Positions 51,580-60,448 of a stretch of DNA of 64,000 nt are shown here, one piece after another; position 1 is the first letter of the stretch; each line of letters opens with the position of its first letter. The position numbers and the translations under genes are program-made. The notes beneath the pieces are model-generated. The model did no database searches, was not told the origin of the DNA, and was given only the letters and a program-made list of their open reading frames with translations. This stretch comes from Argonema galeatum A003/A1. Its GTDB lineage: Bacteria; Cyanobacteriota; Cyanobacteriia; Cyanobacteriales; Aerosakkonemataceae. Location of the stretch: positions 1 through 64,000 of the forward strand of contig NZ_JAIQZM010000026.1 of NCBI RefSeq assembly GCF_023333595.1, written 5' to 3'.

Positions 51580-52626
51580 TTATGCTCCTAGAATAGAGAA
51601 TGCTTCTTGAACAAATTGTTTATATTTTGTTGAATTTTCACTCAGTATTTCTGTTAAGTTAAAGTAGCTAGAGATTGTTGAATCGTTCTGAATACGAGTA
51701 TGTACCTGAGTAGTAAGACAACTTGCCAGGAGGATGGTTTGGACGTAAGGATTCCTGCGTAAAGCTTCCTCAAAAGATTTTTTTGCCGCACCATAACGTT
51801 CAAGTGCCCCAGCAGGATCTGCACCTCCTTTAACCTCAATTACACCTGTTGTTGCACCCTGATTACCGATCAGTGAAATATCTGGCTCGCTAGAAAAAAG
51901 TATTGAGGTATGATTAACTAACATGATACCCCGATAACGCTCAATATTTCCTAGCTGTTCCTCAAGTTTCTCTGAGTCGTATAACTCAACCCCCGTACCT
52001 ACACGGGGTATCAAAGCGGCAAGAAGATTGCGTTCTTTAGCCTCTTTAACAAGAAGACGCTGAACAACTTTTTCTGCTTCCTCCCCAATAGCATTACGCC
52101 ATGAACCGTCAATCTGCGCCCCTGTTGATGCTAGTAATATTCCGTACAATTCGTCTTCTGTAATACTTTCTATAGAGCTATCAATGATGAGCGAGATGTG
52201 TTCGTTAAAAAGTCGGCTAAGTTTGAGGGCTTGGTCTTCCGTTAGAGAATAACGATTGTCTTCATCAATCTCAACTTTCTTGACATCTACACTTACTAAA
52301 TACTTAACTGCTTTTTGAGAAAGCGCTGCAATATTTCGATAATAAGCGATTAGTATAGGGTGTTCTCGAATTAATCTAGGGTGACAAAACACTTGAATAA
52401 GTTCCAAGTTGTCATGTTCGCAGATGTAGGTATAAGCATCCTCTCTAATACCCCAGTTTGTCCAACCATCCCAACTGTATAGATGCTTGACGGGTAATAG
52501 TGCATCAATCTTACCACGGAAAGATAGAGTCTTGTATTCTTTGAGTTTGCGATAAAAGAAGGTTGAACGCAGTCGATAGTTTATCCGATTTGCCTCAGCC
52601 AAAAGAGAAGCTTCATCTAATGCCAT
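51580..52626 (-). CDS. XcyI-family type II restriction endonuclease (predicted)
   Basis: A 348-residue protein resembling the XcyI/Cfr9I/XmaI-type endonucleases (site CCCGGG). Seen are LKEYKTLSFRGKIDALLPVK, WDGWTNWGIREDAY, the nuclease-like core SSEPDISLIGNQ then TGVIEVKGGADPAGALERYG, giving the D...ExK catalytic triad. The identity is from memory of the family, so the site is a prediction. Its gene is 9 bases after the methyltransferase gene on the same strand, as expected for a restriction-modification operon. I see no frameshift, so the system may be active. Confidence 0.7.
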   Translation of the reverse strand: MALDEASLLAEANRINYRLRSTFFYRKLKEYKTLSFRGKIDALLPVKHLYSWDGWTNWGIREDAYTYICEHDNLELIQVFCHPRLIREHPILIAYYRNIAALSQKAVKYLVSVDVKKVEIDEDNRYSLTEDQALKLSRLFNEHISLIIDSSIESITEDELYGILLASTGAQIDGSWRNAIGEEAEKVVQRLLVKEAKERNLLAALIPRVGTGVELYDSEKLEEQLGNIERYRGIMLVNHTSILFSSEPDISLIGNQGATTGVIEVKGGADPAGALERYGAAKKSFEEALRRNPYVQTILLASCLTTQVHTRIQNDSTISSYFNLTEILSENSTKYKQFVQEAFSILGA

Positions 52627-52635
52627 AATACTTGC

Positions 52636-54189
52636 TTATTTTTCCCATATATATACACATTTACGAAGTTCAGATCGACCGTGATCGCCCATTTGCTGAC
52701 TGCTATTACCCTTACCACGTCCCAATGTCCAAATGTATCGAGTTGTCAATCCAAAAGACTCGGCTATATCGGATAAAATCAGGTCTACAGGTATTTCTTC
52801 TCCAGCATAGCGAACATTGTCGTTGACCATTGCGACAATCCCACCCGGTTTGAGTATTCTAGCAAATTCATAGGTGACAAAGCACATTTCATAAAAGTAA
52901 TTATGCACCATTTTGGCAACTTTTGCGTTATTTAATTTGCCTTGTTTTTTATATGTTTCGAGAATTGTTATTACCTCTTGTAATGCCTCGTGCTGTTGGA
53001 AGATATAATCCACTTTAATAAAGTCTTGTAGGCGTCCTAAACTTTTATAATACTGCTCTAACTGAGGGCGCTTATCTCGATTTTCTACAGTACATGATAG
53101 CATTGTTTGACGTAGATGCTTTATTTCTTCTTCACGACAACCTAAAAATACTAGCTCAAGGGCATAGGTGCGAGTGTAGTCGTATCGGTTCGCATAAGGT
53201 GGGGATGTCAGGACAAAATCAATACTGTTTTCTTGTAAAGTAGGAAGAATTTCAAGACAAGAGCCTTGGTATAACTTGGGGTTTACTGTAAATTGGGATG
53301 GTAGACTATCGGCAAATAAATCCAGTTGTATTGAGCTAGCATCTAAATCGGATACTATCTGGTTTAGTTTTTGATGTATAGCATCAGGAAATGTTAAAAT
53401 TTCTCTTTTTTCAAATGGAATCTTTCCCAGAGAACGACCCGATCGACTATCCCAACGCAAATACTGTCCGTCTTTTCTGGTATAGCTAATATCCTCAAGG
53501 ATACAAAAAGCTGCATAGAGAAGTAGGTTACGAATGTCGTCATTCATGACAAACTTATGGCAATAGGAAATATAACCAACCAGTAGTTCTTCTTCTACTA
53601 CTGAGAAGGCTCCACGGGTAATGGGAATATGTTGGAGTGCATGAGATGGATGGTAGTATTCGGCAAAGTTTATTTGTTTAATTTCAGCAATTACTTTATT
53701 AAAGAGATTAATATCAATTTTTTGAGCTATAAGTCGAGCTTTTGTCGCAAATATTCCCACTTGCAAAAGTTCAATTCCTATTGTTTCCCAGCCTAACCCA
53801 CTAGCAGCAAATAAAGACGCTCCAACTCCTGAAAACGGATCGAGCAAAATACCTGGCTGGGGTTTTAAGGTTTGCAGTAGATAGGTAACTAACCGTTCGG
53901 AAAAACCTTCTTTATACTTAAACCAGGCAGAAAAGGGAGCTTGTTTATTTGCCTGAAAACTAACCAGATTTCTACTCAAGGAAGGATTATGAATAATTTT
54001 CGATTTAAACTTCTCGTAAAGAGCCGTTCTGCTAAGCGAAGTAGGTATGATTTGCACAGGGTTGATACTTGTACGATCGCTATCATTAGCAAGCTCAATT
54101 GTTGGTGGTATTTCTTTCATAAATAATGGCATACTTGAAGGCTTACTAATTGTACTGCGATCGATCGCTTTAGATCGGACAATCGGCAA
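52636..54189 (-). CDS. Site-specific DNA methyltransferase (TSPPY type)
   Basis: A 517-residue DNA methyltransferase, first gene of the restriction-modification operon. Motif I ILLDPFSGVGASLFAASGLG (113-132) binds AdoMet, and motif IV LTSPPYANRYDYTRTYALEL is at 327-346. TSPPY is common in N4-cytosine enzymes, which fits CCCGGG modification by known XcyI/SmaI relatives. The C-terminal region is long, with FARILKPGGIVAMVNDNVRY and the last catalytic-core motifs. It is probably needed to protect the host DNA against the partner endonuclease. Confidence 0.8.
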   Translation of the reverse strand: MPIVRSKAIDRSTISKPSSMPLFMKEIPPTIELANDSDRTSINPVQIIPTSLSRTALYEKFKSKIIHNPSLSRNLVSFQANKQAPFSAWFKYKEGFSERLVTYLLQTLKPQPGILLDPFSGVGASLFAASGLGWETIGIELLQVGIFATKARLIAQKIDINLFNKVIAEIKQINFAEYYHPSHALQHIPITRGAFSVVEEELLVGYISYCHKFVMNDDIRNLLLYAAFCILEDISYTRKDGQYLRWDSRSGRSLGKIPFEKREILTFPDAIHQKLNQIVSDLDASSIQLDLFADSLPSQFTVNPKLYQGSCLEILPTLQENSIDFVLTSPPYANRYDYTRTYALELVFLGCREEEIKHLRQTMLSCTVENRDKRPQLEQYYKSLGRLQDFIKVDYIFQQHEALQEVITILETYKKQGKLNNAKVAKMVHNYFYEMCFVTYEFARILKPGGIVAMVNDNVRYAGEEIPVDLILSDIAESFGLTTRYIWTLGRGKGNSSQQMGDHGRSELRKCVYIWEK

Positions 54190-54221
54190 TAAAGTAATTT
54201 GGTTTTCTCAGATATTGTACG

Positions 54222-54271
54222 CTAGGGAGGTTCTACCTCCCAGAATTAGTGACCAGGTTGAACCTGGTCAC
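54222..54271. terminator. Two adjacent hairpins after the Hsp70-like gene
   Basis: GGGAGGT-TCT-ACCTCCC (in 54222-54243) and GTGACCAGGTT-G-AACCTGGTCAC (54249-54271) stand between the Hsp70-like gene's 3' end and the methyltransferase gene's start. Confidence 0.55.
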
Positions 54272-54297
54272 GAGAAATTCCAAAAGATTGCTTCGCA

Positions 54298-56220
54298 CTA
54301 CTGAATCAGGATGATTGCCTCTTCCGCTTTGGCGTTCAAAGCATTTTGAAGACTTTGCCCAACTTTGGCGATCAGTTCGTCAAAAGCTTCTTGATTTGTT
54401 GTGAGTTGTTCTCGCAGAGCCTTATCCAAATCGGGATTGATTTGATTGCAGATATTTTCGATTTTGCTGTCATTCAAAAAACTAGAACGCAGCCAACTGG
54501 GGATATCCATATTTGTCTTGATTACCTCTTTGACACCCTTCCTATTTAGCTCCATTCCTGCTGCCAAAGCCGAGGCCCCATATACGAATGCGATCGGCCA
54601 TGTCAAATGCCCCGTCAGGATGAGAAGGAGGATACTGGCGAGAGTGCCGCCACCAATCACTACATTGACGATAAAGGCTACTGTTTCGGCAAGGAGAGCA
54701 TCTCCAATCGACAGTTCCGGGTTGACCACGCCGGGGTCGATTCCTTCTTCAAACCTTAAGCTGCTTCTGGGTATCTGGAACTGGCGACAAATGGGGTCGG
54801 TTTCGGAGGCTAAATCGGGTTGGATTTTGCTGTTAAACCAACTGAGACATTGATTGTTGATCAGAAGCTTGGCCCGATCGCTTTTCAGCCACGACTCTGC
54901 CCGCTTTTTCATAGCCGTTTCCAGGTCAGCCAAAGTCCGTACTTTGTTGTTTTGCCAATCTTTCAACCCAGGTTTAATTGCATTTTCAATTAAACCATCT
55001 GACAGCGGCTTTGTCAACAATTCGATTAACTCTGGGATATGTCTTTTGATGATATCTTTGAGCTTATCTGAATCAAATAGTTTGTTGACCTCTTTTTTGA
55101 ATGCAGAAGCACGCAAATCCCATCGTCCAACTCGCGCCAAACCCAGTGCAATGCACCTCTCTGGTTCCGGATCGGGCCGAACCTGCGTATGGGGTTCCGG
55201 GAAGATTTCCTCGCAAATTTGACGAGTGAACTTCATGCGAGATGCACCGCCTGTCATCAACACAATTGTTGGTACAATGCCTTGTCGTTCCAGGTTTTCC
55301 TTACCTTCAATTACTGCCGCTCGAAAAGACTGAATCCAACTCTTGTCTTCTAGTTCCGGCAAGGGTTGGTTCAAGATATCCTCCATAATTAATTTGTTAA
55401 CTTGGGGGATAAAATAAATCTGTTCGTTGATAGATTCAAAGCCACGGGCAAATGATTGGGGGTTGCTGAATAGCTGTTCGTTAGAAAAGTAATCTTCCTT
55501 AGCTTTGCGACAGGCAAGTTCGCAACGAGCTTGGTGATGGGGATATTCTGCAAACACTTTTTCGAGTAATTCTTTCTGTTCGTGTTTGGCAAGAGTTCGG
55601 GCAAAAATAGCCTTGTCGATCAGCGATGCTCCGAGAGAATTACTGCCGAAATCGATCGGTATTTCGTGTAGGCTCTTGACGAGGGTAAAATCTGTAGTCG
55701 AAGAACCAATATCGACAATTAGCACGGAAGATTTGAGTTTGTCATATTCTAGCTTACCGGCTTCCTTGGCTTGCATGAAAGCAGCTCGCGATTCCGGGAC
55801 AACGCTCAGTAAAGGAATGCCAGCTTCTTTGAGTAGCTTTTGGTATTCTTCGCGATCGCTCAACGACCATCCCGAAGGACAGCCAACATAAAAGTAGTCG
55901 CTTTCTCCACCTTTTATTTGTTTGTTTTCTTTCAAAAGGCGGTAGTAAGTTTCCAAAAAAGTGCGAATTGTTTCTCGATAAGTTGGATCGTTGTTTGGTT
56001 TTTGCTTGAAAGTGATTTTGAGTTGGGTAACGCCAGCTTGGATTAAGGCTTGGTCTCCGACAAGATAGCCTAACTCTGGATGCCAGCCAAGCGCCGTAAC
56101 TTGGATCTTCTTGTTATTAACTTCCAGCATCTCTGGGGGTTCGATGCTCTCGACTATTGCTTTAGCTACGGCTGTTTCGCCGTGTCCTAAATCGAAACCG
56201 ATCGTTTCTAAAATTTCCAT
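54298..56220 (-). CDS. Hsp70-like ATPase with C-terminal membrane segment
   Basis: A 640-residue protein with an actin/Hsp70-fold ATPase: GFDLGHGETAVAKAI (phosphate 1), VLIVDIGSSTTDFTLVKS (phosphate 2, near 165) and TIVLMTGGASRMKFTRQI (adenosine motif, near 330). There is no typical substrate-binding domain. The C-terminal part is helical and has a hydrophobic pair (about 515-555, VAFIVNVVIGGGTLASILLL). Distinct from DnaK; it belongs to a membrane-associated Hsp70-like group of unknown role. The gene downstream of a divergent 156-base gap with repeats (56377) may be its partner. Confidence 0.75.
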   Translation of the reverse strand: MEILETIGFDLGHGETAVAKAIVESIEPPEMLEVNNKKIQVTALGWHPELGYLVGDQALIQAGVTQLKITFKQKPNNDPTYRETIRTFLETYYRLLKENKQIKGGESDYFYVGCPSGWSLSDREEYQKLLKEAGIPLLSVVPESRAAFMQAKEAGKLEYDKLKSSVLIVDIGSSTTDFTLVKSLHEIPIDFGSNSLGASLIDKAIFARTLAKHEQKELLEKVFAEYPHHQARCELACRKAKEDYFSNEQLFSNPQSFARGFESINEQIYFIPQVNKLIMEDILNQPLPELEDKSWIQSFRAAVIEGKENLERQGIVPTIVLMTGGASRMKFTRQICEEIFPEPHTQVRPDPEPERCIALGLARVGRWDLRASAFKKEVNKLFDSDKLKDIIKRHIPELIELLTKPLSDGLIENAIKPGLKDWQNNKVRTLADLETAMKKRAESWLKSDRAKLLINNQCLSWFNSKIQPDLASETDPICRQFQIPRSSLRFEEGIDPGVVNPELSIGDALLAETVAFIVNVVIGGGTLASILLLILTGHLTWPIAFVYGASALAAGMELNRKGVKEVIKTNMDIPSWLRSSFLNDSKIENICNQINPDLDKALREQLTTNQEAFDELIAKVGQSLQNALNAKAEEAIILIQ

Positions 56221-56284
56221 ACTTTTATTGCTAAAGGATACGTTATGGCATTTCTTTTTTAGACCAGCTACAAAAATTTACTTC

Positions 56285-56345
56285 GTAGGCGACTCTTCAT
56301 CTGCGTTCATCTGCGTTCATCTGCATTCATCTGCGGTAAAAAATA
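56285..56345. repeat. TTCATCTGCG tandem repeat
   Basis: Four TTCATCTGCG-like units of 10-base period, ending CTGCGGTAAAAAA. It is related to the ACAGATGAAC element at 41596-41805. Confidence 0.8.
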
Positions 56346-56376
56346 TTCTTTTCCGCCGAGTATCCAATCGAAGGTG

Positions 56377-57285
56377 TTAATCTTTTGCTTCCGAGAAAGC
56401 TGGTTCAATTACTCTACCTCGTCTGAGTAAGCGATCGCCCTTAAACAAAGCGGGAGTTATGGTTACGTAGTCTTTCGTGGCCCGATCGATACTTGGCTCG
56501 AAGTCAAAATACTCGCGTCCGTTCTGTGCATCCTCCGATCGGTAGATTTGGACTCGAATTCCCTGCTCCATCAAACTTTGCGGGAGAAGTCTTGCCAATT
56601 CTAGCGCCATCTGCGGTCTTTCCAGATATGACGCGCCCATCAGTCTTTGAATCAGATTCAACAGTTCTGGGAGATCTTCTATACCAAGCTCGTCGAGGGG
56701 TTTTTTCCCTTCTTGAGGGCGACCTACGGCAAGATCGATCGTATTTATAGCATCGGCGAGATTGTCTAGAAGTACTTGACTATCAACTCGCACGATCGGC
56801 CCAGGCGCTTCCGCAAGCTGAGGAAGTTCCGCACTATTTTCATTTTTGTTTTTATCGAGTTGCAGTACAACTTCCACCCCCACCAGCACAAACACCAGTA
56901 AAATAGCCATCCACGCGCCAGGGGAAGTTCTCGTCAGGGAAACCAGGGAACCCAAAATGGCGATGGAGATGAGTCCCTGTACCACTTTTAGGATTAACTT
57001 GTTGGTAGATAACCGTCCAGCTTGGATGGCAATTTGCTCAGGCTGTGGTAAAACAAGTTGAGTCTTGCTAGCGGCGGTGAGAGTTGCGATCGACTGCCGC
57101 AGCGTATCCAGGAAAAACGCCGCCTGACGTACCTGAGCCACATTTAGCTCGCCAGTGTAACTCTTTTGAAGACGATCGAGTCGGTTGTGAACCAGCTTAA
57201 CTACCTGCTCAACGCTGGTTGCCGTATCAATCTCTTTCTGTAGTTCGTTCCGTTCTTTGCCAAAAAGTGTTAATAGCGTGTTCAT
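56377..57285 (-). CDS. Membrane protein next to the Hsp70-like gene
   Basis: A 302-residue protein with a coiled N-terminal part (about 8-60, LFGKERNELQKEIDTATSVE), two membrane helices (about 97-117 and 122-142), an Asn/Glu-rich linker and a C-terminal domain with YLERPQMALELARLLPQSLM and a beta-rich end. No family recognised. The layout is reminiscent of a regulator or exchange factor for the downstream Hsp70-like protein, which shares its strand and is separated by 156 bases. ATG 57285 is chosen over a TTG ten codons upstream. Confidence 0.6.
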   Translation of the reverse strand: MNTLLTLFGKERNELQKEIDTATSVEQVVKLVHNRLDRLQKSYTGELNVAQVRQAAFFLDTLRQSIATLTAASKTQLVLPQPEQIAIQAGRLSTNKLILKVVQGLISIAILGSLVSLTRTSPGAWMAILLVFVLVGVEVVLQLDKNKNENSAELPQLAEAPGPIVRVDSQVLLDNLADAINTIDLAVGRPQEGKKPLDELGIEDLPELLNLIQRLMGASYLERPQMALELARLLPQSLMEQGIRVQIYRSEDAQNGREYFDFEPSIDRATKDYVTITPALFKGDRLLRRGRVIEPAFSEAKD

Positions 57286-57378
57286 CTCTCGCACCAAGAC
57301 TTCAGGTTTGCCCAAAAGCAGAACGATCGGGCGTCTTTCTTAAGTTTGACAGAATTCGATCGCATCATGGGTAAAGCC

Positions 57379-57460
57379 AGAAACCCGGTTTCTTTTCGGC
57401 GATCCGAACTGTCTTACCCCCCTCCCCGTGGACGGGGAGGGGTTGGGGGTGGGGTTCCAG
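57379..57460. repeat. Short palindrome plus G-rich palindrome (family C)
   Basis: AGAAACCCGGTTTCT (57379-57393) is followed by CCCCTCCCCGTGGACGGGGA and GGGGTTGGGGGTGGGGTTC, nearly identical to 3015-3054. It shares the divergent promoter region of the neighbouring genes. Confidence 0.85.
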
Positions 57461-57519
57461 CTTAAACTGATAGTAGGTAAATTAATATCAGTTAATAGAG
57501 AGCAAACAGGAGCAAAAAA

Positions 57520-58950
57520 ATGGCTGAAGAAAAAACCTATTTAGAATTATCCGAGTCAGATGGCGTTTCTCACAAATTCTATGAAGTAATTGTCAACAGC
57601 ACAGAAGTTTCCATTCGCTACGGTCGGATTGGCGACAAAGGTCAGAGTCAAGTAAAATCCTACCCAACTGCCGAAAAAGCCAAAGCCGAAGCGACGAAAA
57701 AGATTAACGAAAAACTCAAGAAAGGTTACGAACACGCAGTCATAGGAGTGCGTCAGAAACGCACTGTGACTCATCGGGAGATAAAGAGCGATCGCTCAAC
57801 CGCTTCCCCATCTCCAGTGCTGTGGAAATTCGCCTCCGGTTCTGCCGCTTTCGGTATCTTTATCGACAAAAAGCGCTGTTGGGTTGGCAATCAAGCCGGT
57901 CAAATATTTGCTCTCAACAATACAGGTCAAGTAATCAATCAATTGCGATTACCTGACGGCGTGAAATGTATCGTCGCCGATGATGGCTGGCTTTATGCGG
58001 GATGCGATGATGGCAAAGTCTACGATTTAACTGGAAAAATTCCCCGTGTCGCTTATGAAATTGCCGAAGATGTGAATATTTTGTGGCTCGATATTAAAGA
58101 TGCAATTCTCGGAGTTTCCGATATCGAGGGTAACGTCACAACCATCAATCACGAAGATGAATCCCAGTGGACTAAAAAAAGTAGCGGTCAATATGGCTGG
58201 ATGGTACGTTGCGACGAGATTGGCGTTTATCACGGTCACAGCGACGGCGTAACAATGTATGATTGGGAAGATGGCAAGAAAATTTGGCATCAAAAAACTC
58301 GCGGCGATGTGCTATTTGGTTGGCAAGAAGAAGCAATAATTTATGCCAGTACCAGCCATAATTTAGTTTATTCTTTCACCAAAAAAGGGGAAGCAAAAAC
58401 AATTTACCAATGCGATGCGCCAGTGTATTCTTGCGCCACAGCAGAAGACGGCAAATATGTATTCGCAGGCGATAATTGTTCGTCGATTTATTGTTTTAAT
58501 GAAGAAGGCGATCGAATCTGGAAACTAGCCACAGGATGCGGTTCCGCCTTCTCAATGCAATTTTTAGATAATCGCCTTTACATCGTCACCACCGACGGTT
58601 CTCTTGCTTGCATCGACGCCAGCGAAACAGCAATTAATGCCGCCAAAGCAGGTACAGTTCCCCAAACAGTTAATATTAAAGCGCCCGCCGCCGTGAGTGC
58701 CGCCGTTCCTTCCCACACTTTAGAAACTACCTCAAACACAACGCAAGGAGTAATTGTCGAGTGTTTCCAAGAAGGAAATAACTTAAGAATTCGCGTTGTT
58801 TCTCCTGATTACAACTCCAACTGGAAAGTGCAATTTCCTAAAGAACTTCGCGAAGAAGGTGCGCGTTATCTGGTGGAAGAGGTGCGCGAATCTTCTCGCG
58901 GTGGATTTTATCGCGCTTTTGGGGATATTAAGAAGTTAGTTACTCGTTGA
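57520..58950 (+). CDS. WGR-domain protein with PQQ-like propeller
   Basis: A 476-residue protein with an N-terminal WGR domain (about 5-80, YEVIVNSTEVSIRYGRIGDK and AEATKKINEKLKKGYEH), known from PARPs and bacterial DNA-linked proteins. A propeller of about 300 residues follows with repeated GQIFALNNTG-, GKVYDLTG- and SSIYCFNEEGDRIWK-type blades, and a C-terminal 60-residue domain (VVSPDYNSNWKVQFPKELRE) ends it. Binding of nucleic acid or a polymer is inferred from WGR; the propeller ligand is unknown. A strong AGGAG is 8 bases before the ATG. Single gene. Confidence 0.8.
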   Translation: MAEEKTYLELSESDGVSHKFYEVIVNSTEVSIRYGRIGDKGQSQVKSYPTAEKAKAEATKKINEKLKKGYEHAVIGVRQKRTVTHREIKSDRSTASPSPVLWKFASGSAAFGIFIDKKRCWVGNQAGQIFALNNTGQVINQLRLPDGVKCIVADDGWLYAGCDDGKVYDLTGKIPRVAYEIAEDVNILWLDIKDAILGVSDIEGNVTTINHEDESQWTKKSSGQYGWMVRCDEIGVYHGHSDGVTMYDWEDGKKIWHQKTRGDVLFGWQEEAIIYASTSHNLVYSFTKKGEAKTIYQCDAPVYSCATAEDGKYVFAGDNCSSIYCFNEEGDRIWKLATGCGSAFSMQFLDNRLYIVTTDGSLACIDASETAINAAKAGTVPQTVNIKAPAAVSAAVPSHTLETTSNTTQGVIVECFQEGNNLRIRVVSPDYNSNWKVQFPKELREEGARYLVEEVRESSRGGFYRAFGDIKKLVTR

Positions 58951-58959
58951 GAAGATTTT

Positions 58960-59060
58960 TTTTCAACGCAGAGGTACGCGAAGGTTAGCGCAGAGGTACG
59001 CAGAGAAAAACTTTGCGTTACTTTGCGTTTACCTTTGCGTCCTTTGCGTTAAAAAATAGT
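58960..59060. repeat. Inverted AACGCAGAGGTACGC/CTTTGCGTT repeat
   Basis: The left half has AACGCAGAGG, AGCGCAGAGGTACGCAGAG; the right half has CTTTGCGTTACTTTGCGTT and CCTTTGCGTCCTTTGCGTT, which can pair roughly over the whole length. No gene in 58951-59075. Confidence 0.7.
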
Positions 59061-59075
59061 ACGGTATTGCGGAAC

Positions 59076-59294
59076 TCATCGTATTTCGCGGTTTGAACTT
59101 TTGCGAAGATGTTCGAGGAATTCCGGGTAATTCTCTAAATCTTCTGGTGACTCCAACGGTGGCATTTCAATCCAGGTAGCCTCTGCGTGTAACCTGTCCA
59201 CATACGCATAAAACGCTTCTTCGTCATCTCGATGGGTAAGAACGTAAGCGTGCAATTCTTTCCGATTCATTGCTTTGAAGTCAAGCTTGCTCAT
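59076..59294 (-). CDS. DUF6887 family protein
   Basis: A 72-residue acidic protein (MSKLDFKAMNRKELHAYVLT, HRDDEEAFYAYVDRLHAEA, then PLESPEDLENYPEFLEHLRK), matching the small DUF6887 family of cyanobacteria. ATG 59294 overlaps the stop of the preceding gene by one base (TAATG), with GGAGG 8 bases upstream. It forms a pair with DUF6888, thought to be an antitoxin/toxin-like couple, but no activity is known. Confidence 0.75.
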   Translation of the reverse strand: MSKLDFKAMNRKELHAYVLTHRDDEEAFYAYVDRLHAEATWIEMPPLESPEDLENYPEFLEHLRKSSNREIR

Positions 59295-59476
59295 TATATA
59301 TACCTCCATTTGCCGTTGGGATAAATCTCAATGATATTTTCTTCGCCTGCTAGAAAGAAAACATTGCCTGTTCGCCCATCCATACGAACTACGTTGATAG
59401 GCAAGTATAGCTTGCTGAACCAAACACACAAATTGAAGCACTGTGTTTTCTGCTCTGCCGTAGGAATTTTGGACAC
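59294..59476 (-). CDS. DUF6888 family protein
   Basis: A 60-residue protein: IPTAEQKTQCFNLCVWFSKL, YLPINVVRMDGRTGNVFFLA, GEENIIEIYPNGKWRYI. It matches DUF6888 from memory (two Cys and the RTGNxFxLAGE part), the partner of DUF6887 in many cyanobacteria. First of a translationally coupled pair. Function unknown. Confidence 0.75.
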   Translation of the reverse strand: MSKIPTAEQKTQCFNLCVWFSKLYLPINVVRMDGRTGNVFFLAGEENIIEIYPNGKWRYI

Positions 59477-59513
59477 ACCTCACCGATCGCTCATTGTTAC
59501 AAGTTTAGCATTA

Positions 59514-59702
59514 TTAAGATCCCGATTCGGGCCTTCTTTGACGCTTGGGGCGAAGCTGGCGTGCTGCTGCGATCGCATATTGGTTACATTCTGTGAATTC
59601 CCCTTGACTCAAGAGTATCCCATCCCAAATAATACTCTCAACCTTCATGGGTCTTTCGGGATTATTATGCCAATGTTCAAAACGAACATTTTGTAGTAGC
59701 AC
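59514..59702 (-). CDS. Small hypothetical ORF, perhaps truncated at the start
   Basis: GTG start, 62 residues: LLQNVRFEHWHNNPERPMKV, ESIIWDGILLSQGEFTECNQ, YAIAAARQLRP and a basic tail. The reading frame has a coding look (WYDRHTDEAV upstream of the GTG) but meets a stop 14 codons upstream without an ATG, so the N-terminus may be lost. Nothing else in the 59477-59804 gap is supported. Confidence 0.35.
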   Translation of the reverse strand: MLLQNVRFEHWHNNPERPMKVESIIWDGILLSQGEFTECNQYAIAAARQLRPKRQRRPESGS

Positions 59703-59804
59703 GGCTTCATCAGTATGTCGGTCATACCAAGATTTTAATTAGCTGTGCTACTACGACCGCATATTTGACATTAACAGAGGAATCGCAACTAAAAGGGGTG
59801 AGTT

Positions 59805-60260
59805 ATGAACAGTGTTAGGGATTTAAAAAATCTCTACGATATTGATGATTCTCAATGGCTAGAAGAAACGGTTAAATTGATTAAGAATCGCCAATTTAAA
59901 GAGCTAGATTTAGAGAATTTAATAGAGGAGTTAGAGGATTTGGGCAGGGAAAAGAGAAATGCTGTTGCCAGCCTTTTAGAACAGGTTATCCGTCATTTAT
60001 TATTACTGCAATATTGGACAAGCGAATCCGACTATAATGAAGTTCACTGGCAAGAAGAAATCTATACTTTCAGAATTCAATTGAGACGAAGACTTACTAC
60101 CAATCTCCGTAATTACTTAGATTCGGAATTGGATTCTATCTATAAAGATGCGTTAGGATTTGTGAAAATTAAAACTCAAAATTTCGTCAGTTTCCCACCA
60201 GAATGTCCTTACTCGCTTGACCAATTACTTGATATCGAGTGGTTGCCCTCATTAAATTAA
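59805..60260 (+). CDS. DUF29 family protein (intact copy)
   Basis: A 151-residue protein of the DUF29 family: LYDIDDSQWLEETVKLIKNR, LENLIEELEDLGREKRNAVA, HLLLLQYWTSESDYNEVHWQ, then ECPYSLDQLLDIEWLPSLN. The intact version of the 5'-truncated copy at 62910. The two share 255 bases at about 95% identity. No partner gene is coupled to it. First of the accessory row at 59.8-63.2 kb. Confidence 0.8.
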   Translation: MNSVRDLKNLYDIDDSQWLEETVKLIKNRQFKELDLENLIEELEDLGREKRNAVASLLEQVIRHLLLLQYWTSESDYNEVHWQEEIYTFRIQLRRRLTTNLRNYLDSELDSIYKDALGFVKIKTQNFVSFPPECPYSLDQLLDIEWLPSLN

Positions 60261-60290
60261 ATTTGAAAACACAATCCTGGTAAAATGGTA

Positions 60291-60378
60291 GCGATCGCAT
60301 TCTGGGAAAGATAGAAGTGCGAATGCCTACAACAGGCTACGCCAACGCATTTGGGGAAGATGGGGGTGCGATCGCACT
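60291..60378. repeat. HIP1-bounded GGGAAAGATGG repeat, spacer 1 of the cassette row
   Basis: GCGATCGCATTCTGGGAAAG at 60291, ATAGAAGTGCG, an inner AATGCCTACAACAGGCTACG, CCAACGCATTTGGGGAAGAT, then GTGCGATCGC at the end. Two GCGATCGC octamers bound it. Confidence 0.8.
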
Positions 60379-60448
60379 TCTGTTTCTGTTTTTTCAGGTA
60401 GTTTTCGATGTAAAATTGAAAGTAAGTGGTTGATTTTAGCAAATTAAT

